NCBI GenBank assembly: GCA_030054025.1
Contig: JASGCQ010000002.1
Location: 1 to 64,000 of the forward strand
Direction of reading: 5' to 3'
From: Phycisphaerales bacterium
GTDB lineage: Bacteria > Bacteroidota > Bacteroidia > Chitinophagales > Chitinophagaceae
DNA length: 64,000 nucleotides
The notes under the pieces are model-generated. The model saw only the letters and a program-made list of their open reading frames with translations, did no database searches and was not told where the DNA came from. Below, one piece after another: positions 8,204 through 16,983 of the stretch (position 1 is the first letter of the stretch; each line of letters begins with the position of its first letter). The position numbers were made by a program, and so were the translations under genes.

Positions 8204-8293
8204 ATAGCTATTGCCATCGGTGGCATAGGTTTCGGTTTTGTCGGGGAGGATGAGGTCGGCATAGGCATAGTGCGGTAGTTGTCGGTAGGCTGC

Positions 8294-8530
8294 TCAGGCT
8301 GGAGGTCGCCGCCCCCAAAAGGGATTGATTAAGTTAAACTGCTTGCGCTCGGCACGCATTATCGCTTCCAAACTTAGTTTTAAAATACTTTGATAGCCGT
8401 TTTTTTGATTTGCTATTTCATCAAATATAAGTGAAATTTGCTCTTGTGTAAAGTCCATAAATAGCTGAGTTTTTTTGCTCAAACACAAAATTCAGACTTT
8501 TTGGCTTTACACACTTTTTGGGACAGTACC
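8294..8530 (-). mobile_element. IS256-family (mutator-type) insertion sequence remnant: terminal inverted-repeat-like end plus truncated transposase N-terminus
   Basis: ORF MDFTQEQISLIFDEIANQKNGYQSILKLSLEAIMRAERKQFN resembles IS256-family transposase N-termini; outer end TGTCCCAAAAAGTGTGTAAAGCC (minus strand) resembles IS256-type ends. The ORF runs into RHS sequence at a TGA at 8294-8296. Confidence 0.65.
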
Positions 8531-8578
8531 TGAAATTTTCCCAAAAACTGTCAATAGATACCTACTGCAAAATCTGGG

Positions 8579-8623
8579 TTAAAAAAAGCACCCATTCCGC
8601 TATCGAAATGGGTGCTTTTTTTA
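8579..8623 (-). terminator. rho-independent terminator of rpiB
   Basis: aaaaaagcacccatt...aatgggtgcttttttt perfect stem with T tract. Confidence 0.8.
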
Positions 8624-8637
8624 ATGTTATAATCGTA

Positions 8638-9093
8638 TTAAGTGCCGCTAATTTTGTTGACTCTGTTTTCGTGGCGGCCACCTTCGAATGCGGTTTGTAT
8701 AAACGATTGGAGCATTTCTTTGGCAGCATCTATGCTCACAAAGCGCGCAGGCAAGCAAATAACATTGGCATTGTTGTGTTGGCGGGTCAGTTGAGCTACT
8801 TCATTGTTCCAGCAGAGTGCTGCACGCACTCTAGCGTGTTTGTTGGCGGTGATGCATACTCCCTCGCCACTGCCGCATATCAATACCCCAAAAGCAGCTT
8901 TCCCTTGCTCTACATCAGCAGCTACGGGGTGTGCAAAATCGGGATAATCTACACTATCCAAGCTATGCGTTCCTTTGTCGCTTAGTTGCCAGCCTTCGGC
9001 TTGCAAAAGGGCTTTCAAGAGTTCTTTGTATTCATATCCAGCATGATCGGCACCCAATGCTACAGGAAGGCTTTTGTCGAATGTAGTAGTCAT
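8638..9093 (-). CDS. rpiB: ribose-5-phosphate isomerase B
   Basis: LGADHAGYEYK, CGSGEGVCITANKHARVRAALCWN, LTRQHNNANVICLPARF typical of RpiB. Confidence 0.93.
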   Translation of the reverse strand: MTTTFDKSLPVALGADHAGYEYKELLKALLQAEGWQLSDKGTHSLDSVDYPDFAHPVAADVEQGKAAFGVLICGSGEGVCITANKHARVRAALCWNNEVAQLTRQHNNANVICLPARFVSIDAAKEMLQSFIQTAFEGGRHENRVNKISGT

Positions 9094-9101
9094 ATCCTAT
9101 T

Positions 9102-9959
9102 TTAGAGATTATCGTATTTGGTGTTTCTTAATTGTTTTGATTTGAGTACTCTGCTCGCTATGATAATGCTTCCTTCGTAGAGCATTACCAAGGGTATTGC
9201 CACCATCCATATACTAAACCAATCGGGCGGGGTGATGACTGCGGCTACCACAAAAATAATAACGATGGCAAAGCGTCTCTGCGCTCGCATGATGTTGGGG
9301 CTAAGGATGCCCACTTTTGCCAAAAAATAAACGACTATGGGTACCTCAAAAACGACACCCATTCCGAGTACCAAATCGTTGAGCGTATCGTAATAACTAC
9401 CGATGGTAATGATGTTTTGGAAAGAGGGACTCAACTGATAATTGCCAAAAAAATTGACGGTAAAGGGCACGATGATAAAGTAGGCAAATAAAACTCCGGT
9501 CAAAAACAAGAGGGACGACCAAAACACAATACCCCCAGCGTATTTGAGTTCTTGCTCCTTGAGTGCAGGCTTGATGAATCGCCAAAACTCCCAAAACACA
9601 TAAGGGAAAGCGATGATAAAGCCGAGCATAAAGGAAACGGAAAAGCTCATGGTAAACTGCCCCGCCAAATCGGTGTTCTGAAATTTGATTTTCAGGTCTT
9701 GGAGACAGAGCCCATCAAGCTTCAATTCATTGCCCAACCAACAAAGCCATCGGTAGGAGATAAAATCGGCATGTGCGGGACCGAGTAGTATTTTGTCGAA
9801 TATCCATTCAATATTGAACCACATCAGCACCGAAACGACAATGACGGCAATGAGCGCACGTACAATATGCCATCTCAGCTCCTCAATATGATCGGTGAAG
9901 TGCATATCGGCAGTGGGGCTGCTTTGTCGCTTTTTGAAGAAAGAATCTAAAATACTCAA
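9102..9959 (-). CDS. tatC: Sec-independent protein translocase TatC
   Basis: HFTDHIEELRWHIVRALIAV, MSFSVSFMLGFIIAFPYVFWEFWRFIKPALKEQE, ITPPDWFSIWMVAIPLVMLYE. Confidence 0.95.
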   Translation of the reverse strand: MSILDSFFKKRQSSPTADMHFTDHIEELRWHIVRALIAVIVVSVLMWFNIEWIFDKILLGPAHADFISYRWLCWLGNELKLDGLCLQDLKIKFQNTDLAGQFTMSFSVSFMLGFIIAFPYVFWEFWRFIKPALKEQELKYAGGIVFWSSLLFLTGVLFAYFIIVPFTVNFFGNYQLSPSFQNIITIGSYYDTLNDLVLGMGVVFEVPIVVYFLAKVGILSPNIMRAQRRFAIVIIFVVAAVITPPDWFSIWMVAIPLVMLYEGSIIIASRVLKSKQLRNTKYDNL

Positions 9960-10025
9960 GTGTATCTAAAAAAATGGGTTGATTTAAGGGCGTAAAGTTA
10001 TAGCGTTTCGTGTTGGGAACGAAAG

Positions 10026-10757
10026 CTATTTTTCCACTATTTCATAAGGCAGTTTGAACATGCGCAGGCTATCGGTTTGTTTCATAAAATCTTTGAAGTT
10101 ATAGCGTACCCACATTTTAAGCTCGAGAGCAGTAGCCGTACGTACATAATCGTAGGGTACTGGGTATTTTCGCATAAAGTAAGCTAAGGTATCGCCACCG
10201 AGATTGGTGAGTGTATTCACCATTTCAGGCGAGTAACGGCTATCGGCAAATTGCTCCTTCTCCATTTTGGCAAAATTCTTCTGAAAACGGAATATGGCGC
10301 GTTGCTTTGGGGAGAGTCGCTCTGCCAAAAAACTGAAGGTGCAGGGCATATTTGATTTTTGACGTGCCAATATCCTACTCTGTTCGGCATGGCGTTCGGC
10401 AGAGTCTATCTGATACTTGGTCTTATATTTTTGGGTAATGATGACTTCTTTGAGCTCGCGGCTCATCAATCGCATCGAAAAGTTTAAGCGGATGCCTTCG
10501 ATACCAGGAATGATGATATGCGTTTCGCTGCGGTAGCCAGGGCGGGTGAAACTTACTATATCGTTGACATTACCATCTATACTGAATTGCCCTCGCTCAT
10601 CGGTGAGGACAAAAAATTGACTGGCGGTATTGGTAATAATAACTCCCTGTATGGGTTGTTTACTGTCTGCATCGGTAATGGTACCACTCCACTGCAAAGC
10701 ATAAGCTTGTATGCTCATCAATACCAATAAAAATGTACCCAAATATCGCATCAACAA
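10026..10757 (-). CDS. secreted carboxypeptidase-regulatory-like (CarboxypepD_reg-like) domain protein
   Basis: Signal peptide then GTITDADSKQPIQGVIITNTASQFFVLTDERGQFSI...F.RPGYRSE. Confidence 0.7.
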   Translation of the reverse strand: MLMRYLGTFLLVLMSIQAYALQWSGTITDADSKQPIQGVIITNTASQFFVLTDERGQFSIDGNVNDIVSFTRPGYRSETHIIIPGIEGIRLNFSMRLMSRELKEVIITQKYKTKYQIDSAERHAEQSRILARQKSNMPCTFSFLAERLSPKQRAIFRFQKNFAKMEKEQFADSRYSPEMVNTLTNLGGDTLAYFMRKYPVPYDYVRTATALELKMWVRYNFKDFMKQTDSLRMFKLPYEIVEK

Positions 10758-10777
10758 TGATTCATAAAATATATGAG

Positions 10778-10785
10778 CAAATATA
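10778..10785 (-). promoter_or_regulatory. Bacteroidetes-type -7 element TATATTTG
   Basis: TAnnTTTG ~20 nt upstream of ATG at 10757. Confidence 0.45.
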
Positions 10786-10854
10786 CATTGCCCACATTGC
10801 CAATATGAATATGATGACCTAAATAAACGTTATAAAAAGTATACGGGTCAAAAA

Positions 10855-10887
10855 AAATACCGACGATAGCATGGCTATCGTCGGTAC
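10855..10887 (-). terminator. terminator of the pit gene
   Basis: taccgacgatagc-cat-gctatcgtcggta stem followed by T tract on the minus strand. Confidence 0.8.
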
Positions 10888-10909
10888 CCTATAATATAAA
10901 ACAATACGC

Positions 10910-12628
10910 TTAGATAAAGAACGAGACTATCCAATAAACCAATGCGGCTACGAGTGCACTCACGGGTATGGTGAGTATCCAAGCCCACAGTAGATTGATG
11001 GTTACCCCCCAACGTACTGCCGAGAGGCGTTTGGTAGCTCCTGCACCAATGATAGAACCAGTGATGGTATGTGTGGTGCTGACGGGGATACCCATTTGCT
11101 CAGTAAGGAACAAAGTGGTTGCACCTGCGGTTTCGGCAGCCACACCTTCCAGCGGTGTTACCTTAGTGATTTTAGAACCCATTGTTTTGACAATTTTCCA
11201 ACCGCCACTCAAGGTACCTAAGCCAATAGCCACATAGCAGGCAATGGGTATCCAAACGGCTTCGCTCATGGCAGATCCTACGTCGTTGTAACTACCGTTG
11301 GCAACCATTGCCGCAGAGATAATACCCATTACTTTTTGTGCATCGTTGCCTCCATGACCGATGCTGAAACCGGCACTGCTTAATAATTGCAGGCGTTTGA
11401 ACACATTGGCGGTACGTCCGGAAGAGGGTTCTTTTATTTTTTCGCTGTAGAGGAAGCTGATGATAAAGATGAGTAAACCTCCGATAATGAAATACCTTAA
11501 AGTACGGTTATTGGCTTTGCCTATCTCTTTCATCAAATCTTTTTTGACATCCATTTTCATTTTTTCTTTGAACTTGATGGCATCATAAGGACTGATGTTT
11601 TGCTTGGCAACCATCAAAGCAAGCATAGAATCATAACCGATTTCGTAGTATTTCTTAGCAATAGGTTTCAAACTGTCCACACTGGCTTTTGCCAAATTAT
11701 AATCTTCCTTTTTTGTAGCGTCTCTTTGCGATAATGCTTTCAGCTGGTCTGTTTTATAATAGGCATTCAGTTTGTCTCCAAAACGGCTGATAACCGTTGT
11801 TTTGATATCTACATTGTCCAAGATTTGAGTAACCACCCATTCGGCATCTTTATCTTCGTATTGATGGAGAAAGGGTTTGGATTTTTCTAATGCCAGTTTG
11901 GCTTTATCTACTTTTGCTTGTGCTTCTTCTATTTTTTTGTGACTTTCGGCAATCTTTTCAGCATCTTTTTCTTTTTTCAGTTTGAGGTTCTCGTCTTCTA
12001 CTATCTTACTGTTTTTATCTATACGGTAAAATTTGGTGACATTTTCAATGATTTTTCCTTCTTGAAAATACTGAAACATAAACCACATACCCACTGCCGT
12101 CAGTGCCAGAATACCGCATTTCCACCAAGTATTTCTATGAATCATCACAAAGGTGTAAAACATAGAAATCAACATCCCGATTAAGGGGGCTAAAAAGATA
12201 AAGGCAACGGTTTTCCAAATTTTACCACTGTCAATCACTTGATTTACCTCCAGAGAGGAATCTTTCATAAATGCCGCAGTCAGTGCCGCTCCTGCAAAAC
12301 CGCCAATCAAAGTATGCGATGAAGAAGAAGGAATACCATACCACCAAGTCAGCAGATTCCAAAAGATAGCCGCAAGCAGACCAGAGAAAATAACGGGTAG
12401 GGTTATAAAATCCTTAAACACCGTCTTTCCAATGGTATTGGCTACGGCATGGTCTTTGAAAATAAAATAGGCAACAACATTGAAAAAAGCTGCCCACAAA
12501 ACCGCTTGAAAGGGAGAAAGTACTTTGGTAGAAACGACTGTTGCAATAGAATTCGCAGCATCATGGAATCCATTGATGTAATCGAATATAAGTGCAAGCG
12601 CAATAATTACGATGAGAAATGTCGTCAT
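10910..12628 (-). CDS. pit: inorganic phosphate transporter, PiT family
   Basis: DYINGFHDAANSIATVVSTKVLSP..., GIPSSSSHTLIGGFAGAAL, GHGGNDAQKVMGII, GIPVSTTHTITGSIIGAG. Confidence 0.93.
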   Translation of the reverse strand: MTTFLIVIIALALIFDYINGFHDAANSIATVVSTKVLSPFQAVLWAAFFNVVAYFIFKDHAVANTIGKTVFKDFITLPVIFSGLLAAIFWNLLTWWYGIPSSSSHTLIGGFAGAALTAAFMKDSSLEVNQVIDSGKIWKTVAFIFLAPLIGMLISMFYTFVMIHRNTWWKCGILALTAVGMWFMFQYFQEGKIIENVTKFYRIDKNSKIVEDENLKLKKEKDAEKIAESHKKIEEAQAKVDKAKLALEKSKPFLHQYEDKDAEWVVTQILDNVDIKTTVISRFGDKLNAYYKTDQLKALSQRDATKKEDYNLAKASVDSLKPIAKKYYEIGYDSMLALMVAKQNISPYDAIKFKEKMKMDVKKDLMKEIGKANNRTLRYFIIGGLLIFIISFLYSEKIKEPSSGRTANVFKRLQLLSSAGFSIGHGGNDAQKVMGIISAAMVANGSYNDVGSAMSEAVWIPIACYVAIGLGTLSGGWKIVKTMGSKITKVTPLEGVAAETAGATTLFLTEQMGIPVSTTHTITGSIIGAGATKRLSAVRWGVTINLLWAWILTIPVSALVAALVYWIVSFFI

Positions 12629-12660
12629 AAGATTAATTTTAACCTAAGCGTTTATTAAGA

Positions 12661-13308
12661 TTAAGAGTATTTGATAATGATGGACTCAATGACATTGGCT
12701 ACGTCTTCGCATTTGTCGGTAACGATTTCCATATCTTGGTACAACTCTTTTTTCTTTATTAATTCTATGGCATTGGTTTCTATCAAAAATAATTGCTTCA
12801 AGGCATTGTCTAAAATTTCATCAGCTTCATTTTCTAAGCTATTCACTTTGACGCAAGCATCTGTAATAGACTTGATATCTTTCATGTTGCGCAAGTTGGT
12901 AATGGCAACCTGTAGATGTTGTACTGATTGGTCAATGACTTTGGTTAATGAACGCATGGTGTCGTTAACATCTTCAATACCATAATTGATGATACTCTTA
13001 GACGAAGCCCAAATATAATCGGCCACATCATCTAATGTAGTGGCGAGATAGTGAATGTCTTCACGATCGAAAGGAGTAATGAAATTTCTGCCTAATTCTA
13101 TAAATAAGCGATGGGTAATGTCATCGTTTTTATGTTCAAAATCTTCAAGTGTGCGCAGCATTTGCTCACGTTTACCTTTATCTTCTTCATTCATTGCCGT
13201 CTTGAACACATTGCTCATCTGAACAAGATTTACCGATACTTCTTCAAACAATCCGTAAAAAACTCTGTCTTTGGGGGTGAAGAACTTAACTATTGAATTT
13301 AGACCCAT
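12661..13308 (-). CDS. DUF47 / PhoU-like Pit accessory protein
   Basis: FFTPKDRVFYGLFEE...NFITPFDREDIHYLATTLDDVADYI...KCEDVANVIESIIIKYS typical of DUF47; adjacent to pit. Confidence 0.92.
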   Translation of the reverse strand: MGLNSIVKFFTPKDRVFYGLFEEVSVNLVQMSNVFKTAMNEEDKGKREQMLRTLEDFEHKNDDITHRLFIELGRNFITPFDREDIHYLATTLDDVADYIWASSKSIINYGIEDVNDTMRSLTKVIDQSVQHLQVAITNLRNMKDIKSITDACVKVNSLENEADEILDNALKQLFLIETNAIELIKKKELYQDMEIVTDKCEDVANVIESIIIKYS

Positions 13309-13332
13309 GATATTTTTGTTTTATTTTTTTTG

Positions 13333-13340
13333 CAAAAGTA
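13333..13340 (-). promoter_or_regulatory. Bacteroidetes-type -7 element TACTTTTG upstream of DUF47/pit
   Basis: caaaagta on plus strand, ~25 nt upstream of ATG at 13308. Confidence 0.5.
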
Positions 13341-13408
13341 ATTTTAATAAAAAGTTATTATTGGCATAAGGAAAGACTTAATAATTTAATAATATCGATT
13401 CCTTATGT

Positions 13409-14644
13409 TTAGAAATTAAGTTGAGCTTGGAGCCTTAATAAATTACCTTTCTGAAGGTTATCTTGTTTCGCAAAGTCTTCATAGCGTCTTTCAGAAATAG
13501 TGTACATAGCTACTAATTCAAAATTTTTAACGGGCTGCCATTCCAAGCCTATTTCCAATTCCTTTATATCATAGCTTCGAGCATCTTTTTCATGTTTTTT
13601 ACCTCCTTTGTATTGATGGTAGCGAACAAAAGGATAAAACAGATGGTTTTTGTATTCTGTTTTGAAATTGAAGGTGACATAACCACCCGACAAATCGCGG
13701 GTTTCGATAGAATCGGTTGCTTTATTAAACTCAGGACCTTTACCAATATTATATTCTGCCTGGATACCAAAAGGCTGAGGATACCATATGAGTGATGCGG
13801 CTACACGCTGATCTAAATAATTCAAATTCTGAGCATATTTGACACTGGTGCTTAAATTAGCCTTTGTCAATACAAATTGCCCTGTATATCCTTGTATGCT
13901 GGCCTCAATAATTTGTTTTTTAACCATAAACGGATACGAAACACGAGCTACATAGTGAGGTTCGTTATTCAGTTCGGGGTTATTGGCGGTTTGACCATTA
14001 TAAGCTCCTAATGCAAAAACGCCATAATCTCCGCTACCTTTTAAGCCCGAGCTTACTAAGTAGGCAAAACGTTCTCTAATATTTTTGGGCGCATAGTAAA
14101 AGAAAACACCCAAATCGCGCTCATTAGACACGGCACTATTCAGGGCATCGTTTCGATCGAGTGGCAGTCGGTTTTGGCTTGACTGCATATTTTCGAAACC
14201 AAATGGCACTTTACTCTGCCCTATTCTGAAACGGAATTCATTTTTCTTATCTGCACCTATATCCATATAGGCATCTCTTAATTGTGCAAAATGCAGCTTA
14301 TCTGAACTGGGACTACTAGCAAAATCGGGCTGGATATAAAAATACACTTGCTTGCTCAATTGCCCATATAATATGACACGCATACGACGAATAAAAAAGC
14401 CGCCGTCTTTGCCCCAAGATTTATCTCCTTGTTCGTTACCAAGATTCTCGTTTGTTTCCAACAATCGGTTATAACGCACTTGCATATATCCTCTGATAGA
14501 AAAGTTTTGATACCATTTTTTTTCTGCTGCTTTTGCAGGAGAATCGGGATGCACTTTGGGAGCATCTAAAATAGAATTATGCTGAGCATTGGCTCCGATG
14601 GCGGTTAATACTAATAAAACCGTAAAAAGAAAAATTCTGCGCAT
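13409..14644 (-). CDS. phosphate-selective porin O/P family outer membrane protein
   Basis: YMQVRYNRL...FFIRRMRVILYGQLSKQVYFYIQPDF...RIGQSKVPFGFENMQSSQNR; start at the second Met (MRRIFLFTVLLVL) because TACTTTTG at 14666-14673 overlaps the longer ORF start at 14668. Confidence 0.85.
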   Translation of the reverse strand: MRRIFLFTVLLVLTAIGANAQHNSILDAPKVHPDSPAKAAEKKWYQNFSIRGYMQVRYNRLLETNENLGNEQGDKSWGKDGGFFIRRMRVILYGQLSKQVYFYIQPDFASSPSSDKLHFAQLRDAYMDIGADKKNEFRFRIGQSKVPFGFENMQSSQNRLPLDRNDALNSAVSNERDLGVFFYYAPKNIRERFAYLVSSGLKGSGDYGVFALGAYNGQTANNPELNNEPHYVARVSYPFMVKKQIIEASIQGYTGQFVLTKANLSTSVKYAQNLNYLDQRVAASLIWYPQPFGIQAEYNIGKGPEFNKATDSIETRDLSGGYVTFNFKTEYKNHLFYPFVRYHQYKGGKKHEKDARSYDIKELEIGLEWQPVKNFELVAMYTISERRYEDFAKQDNLQKGNLLRLQAQLNF

Positions 14645-14760
14645 TATGTTTAGATTAATTTTGCGCAAAAGTATCCTGACGGTTTATAACTAAAAAGAAA
14701 TAACCAAGACTTAATAATTCCTTAATATTGGAGCTAAAGTAGTTTCGTATTGAGCGCATA

Positions 14761-14787
14761 AAAAACCACCTCAATTGAGGTGGTTTT
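14761..14787 (-). terminator. terminator downstream of PhaE-like gene
   Basis: AAAACCACCTCAATTGAGGTGGTTTT palindrome. Confidence 0.75.
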
Positions 14788-14818
14788 CTACTAAAAATTA
14801 AAAAAACAATTAACTTGA

Positions 14819-16321
14819 TTACTTCTTAGTAGTTGATTTTTTAGCAGTAGCTTTTTTAGGTGTTTCTGCAACCTCTGCTTCTTCTGTTTCCATTTCGAGC
14901 ATTTTCTCCAATTGGCGAACTTGCTTTTTCAAATCGTAAACAGCCTTTTGCATTTCTTCCAATTCGCTACGTGTAGCAACAGGAACGTTTGCTAAAGATT
15001 TTTCTAATTTCTGATCAATTTCCTTGCGCAATTTCATTTGCAATGAAGCAGTTTCAGCCATTATTTTAGAATAATCATCGCTTTCGAATAACTTCACAAA
15101 TTCAGCATCGCTGATGTTCAACCACTCTTGATACAAAGCCATGATGCTCTTCACTTCTTCACCATTCTCCAATTTGTGAGCGATAGACTCAGCCACTTTA
15201 TCCATGATTTTGGTGCCTTTTTCGTATATCATATATTGCATTTCTGCATTTTTGATATTGTAAATCACCATTTTGTCTGCGATTTCGTTCCACTCGGCCA
15301 TATTCTTGGTATGCTCGTTTGGTGTAATCATTTTTGAGATCGGAGCAAAAATGCTGTTCATGGAATTGTGCATAGATTGGTAGCCATTCAACATACCGTT
15401 CATCATATCTTGGCTGTTGAATTCGGGCATCATATTACCCATCATAGATTTCATTTGGTTGTAATTACCAAATCCACCCATTTGCTTCATATTATCTTGC
15501 ATCATTTTGCTGAAGTTTTGGAAGTATTGGGTAGTGTGCTCGGGCATAAAACCAAACATTTTATCCATTACGTCTTTATACATAGCAGGCTCTACCATTT
15601 TCTTAAACGCATCCATATTGAACGTTTTATCTTGAATAGAGTTCCACATTGGCGACCACATTTCATAGAAGCGAACAAAACCTTCATTCACATTCATCAT
15701 ATTGCGAAAAGCTTCTTGAGGAGTACCGCCTTGCATTGTTTTTTGCATGGACGCAAAGTTGTAATTCAACATTTCGAAATATTGATTGAACAAATTGGTC
15801 ATGCTATCAGTACTCGATTTGATGCTATCCATAGAGAATGGATTTTGATTCATCATTCCTTTGCTCCAATTCTGGAAATTGTTCATCCAATTTTGATTGT
15901 TCATAGCGCCCATCATATTGTTCATTTGGCTGTTCCAGTTATTGAACTGTGCCATTGGGTTGCTCATATCAAAACTTTTAGTTTGATCGGCAGTAGCTTT
16001 GAACCAGTTTTGGTTCATGTCCCACATTTGTTTAGCAGCCGCTGCTTGTTGAGTTTGCCAATTTTGAAAAAACTCATTCATTTTTCCAGCATTTTCTTGA
16101 GTCTTAGCACCCAAACCTTCTGATTTTTCTGTAGCTGTACTCATTGCCTTTTTTTGAGTTTCAAGCCAGTTGTTGTACCACTCACTGCCCTTGTTAATAG
16201 TTTCATTCACCAAGTTATTGCCATTAGACAATTTTTTAGTGCTTTCTACCATTTTGTCCACCATGCTTTTTTGCGTTTCTAGCACACTTTCCATCAAGTT
16301 GCTACCGTTAAGCTTAGCCAT
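14819..16321 (-). CDS. PhaE-like poly(3-hydroxyalkanoate) synthase subunit / phasin-like protein (Met/Asn/Gln-rich)
   Basis: C-terminal YQEWLNISDAEFVKLFESDDYSKIMAETASLQMKLRKEIDQKLEKSLANVPVATRSELEEMQKAVYDLKKQVRQLEKML matches PhaE-type architecture; N-terminal half rich in M/N/Q/W; lysine-rich ATAKKSTTKK tail. Confidence 0.7.
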   Translation of the reverse strand: MAKLNGSNLMESVLETQKSMVDKMVESTKKLSNGNNLVNETINKGSEWYNNWLETQKKAMSTATEKSEGLGAKTQENAGKMNEFFQNWQTQQAAAAKQMWDMNQNWFKATADQTKSFDMSNPMAQFNNWNSQMNNMMGAMNNQNWMNNFQNWSKGMMNQNPFSMDSIKSSTDSMTNLFNQYFEMLNYNFASMQKTMQGGTPQEAFRNMMNVNEGFVRFYEMWSPMWNSIQDKTFNMDAFKKMVEPAMYKDVMDKMFGFMPEHTTQYFQNFSKMMQDNMKQMGGFGNYNQMKSMMGNMMPEFNSQDMMNGMLNGYQSMHNSMNSIFAPISKMITPNEHTKNMAEWNEIADKMVIYNIKNAEMQYMIYEKGTKIMDKVAESIAHKLENGEEVKSIMALYQEWLNISDAEFVKLFESDDYSKIMAETASLQMKLRKEIDQKLEKSLANVPVATRSELEEMQKAVYDLKKQVRQLEKMLEMETEEAEVAETPKKATAKKSTTKK

Positions 16322-16418
16322 AATTGTTTGTTTTTATTTTATGAAAAAAATTAAGTTTAAAATTTGATTTTGACAACGAAAAGCAGAATATATTAATAAA
16401 ATTTTCTTTTAGTCGCCG

Positions 16419-16426
16419 CAAAGGTA
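16419..16426 (-). promoter_or_regulatory. Bacteroidetes-type -7 element TACCTTTG for the PhaE-like gene
   Basis: caaaggta on plus strand, ~98 nt upstream of ATG at 16321. Confidence 0.4.
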
Positions 16427-16572
16427 AAGGGCTCTTGCAATAAAAATTGTTAATAATCTAAAGTATTTAATAGGTCTAACAATTATTTAACCTTTCTATT
16501 CTTTTCCAAAATTGCGTTCAAACAATAAAAATTCGTTTAAAAACTTCTATTTTCGCTGCAAAACAATTCCTT

Positions 16573-16983
16573 ATGCTACAAGTAGGCGATTCTTTCCGAC
16601 ACAAATTCTCATATACTCAAGTAGATGTCGACACTTATGCAAAAGTAAGTGGCGACAACAATCCTTTACATATTGACGAAGTGGCAGGTGCTGCAAGTAT
16701 GTTTGGTCGTAGAATAATACATGGTTTTTTAGGTGCTAGCGTTTTTACCAAGATATTTGGTGCTTTGTGGTATGCCGACGGACATGTATATATGAGCCAA
16801 AGCATGAAATGGATGAAACCAATGTTTACCGATGCTGAATACGAAGCCATAATCACGGTAAAAGAGATATTCCCTGAGAAAAACAGAATACTATACGACT
16901 GTGCGGTATTCGAACTAGCCTCAGGCGATAAAACAATTGCTGGAGAAGCCATGTTGCTCAACAAAAAACAATACGTTTGGTAG
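16573..16983 (+). CDS. MaoC-like (R)-specific enoyl-CoA hydratase (PhaJ-like)
   Basis: Hot-dog fold motif YAKVSGDNNPLHIDEVAGAASMFGRRIIHGFL. Confidence 0.85.
   Translation: MLQVGDSFRHKFSYTQVDVDTYAKVSGDNNPLHIDEVAGAASMFGRRIIHGFLGASVFTKIFGALWYADGHVYMSQSMKWMKPMFTDAEYEAIITVKEIFPEKNRILYDCAVFELASGDKTIAGEAMLLNKKQYVW

Noticed and set aside
15368-16123. 251-aa His-rich ORF on the plus strand
   Set aside because: Antisense to the PhaE-like gene; His/Ile/Leu richness is the complement of Met/Asn codons.
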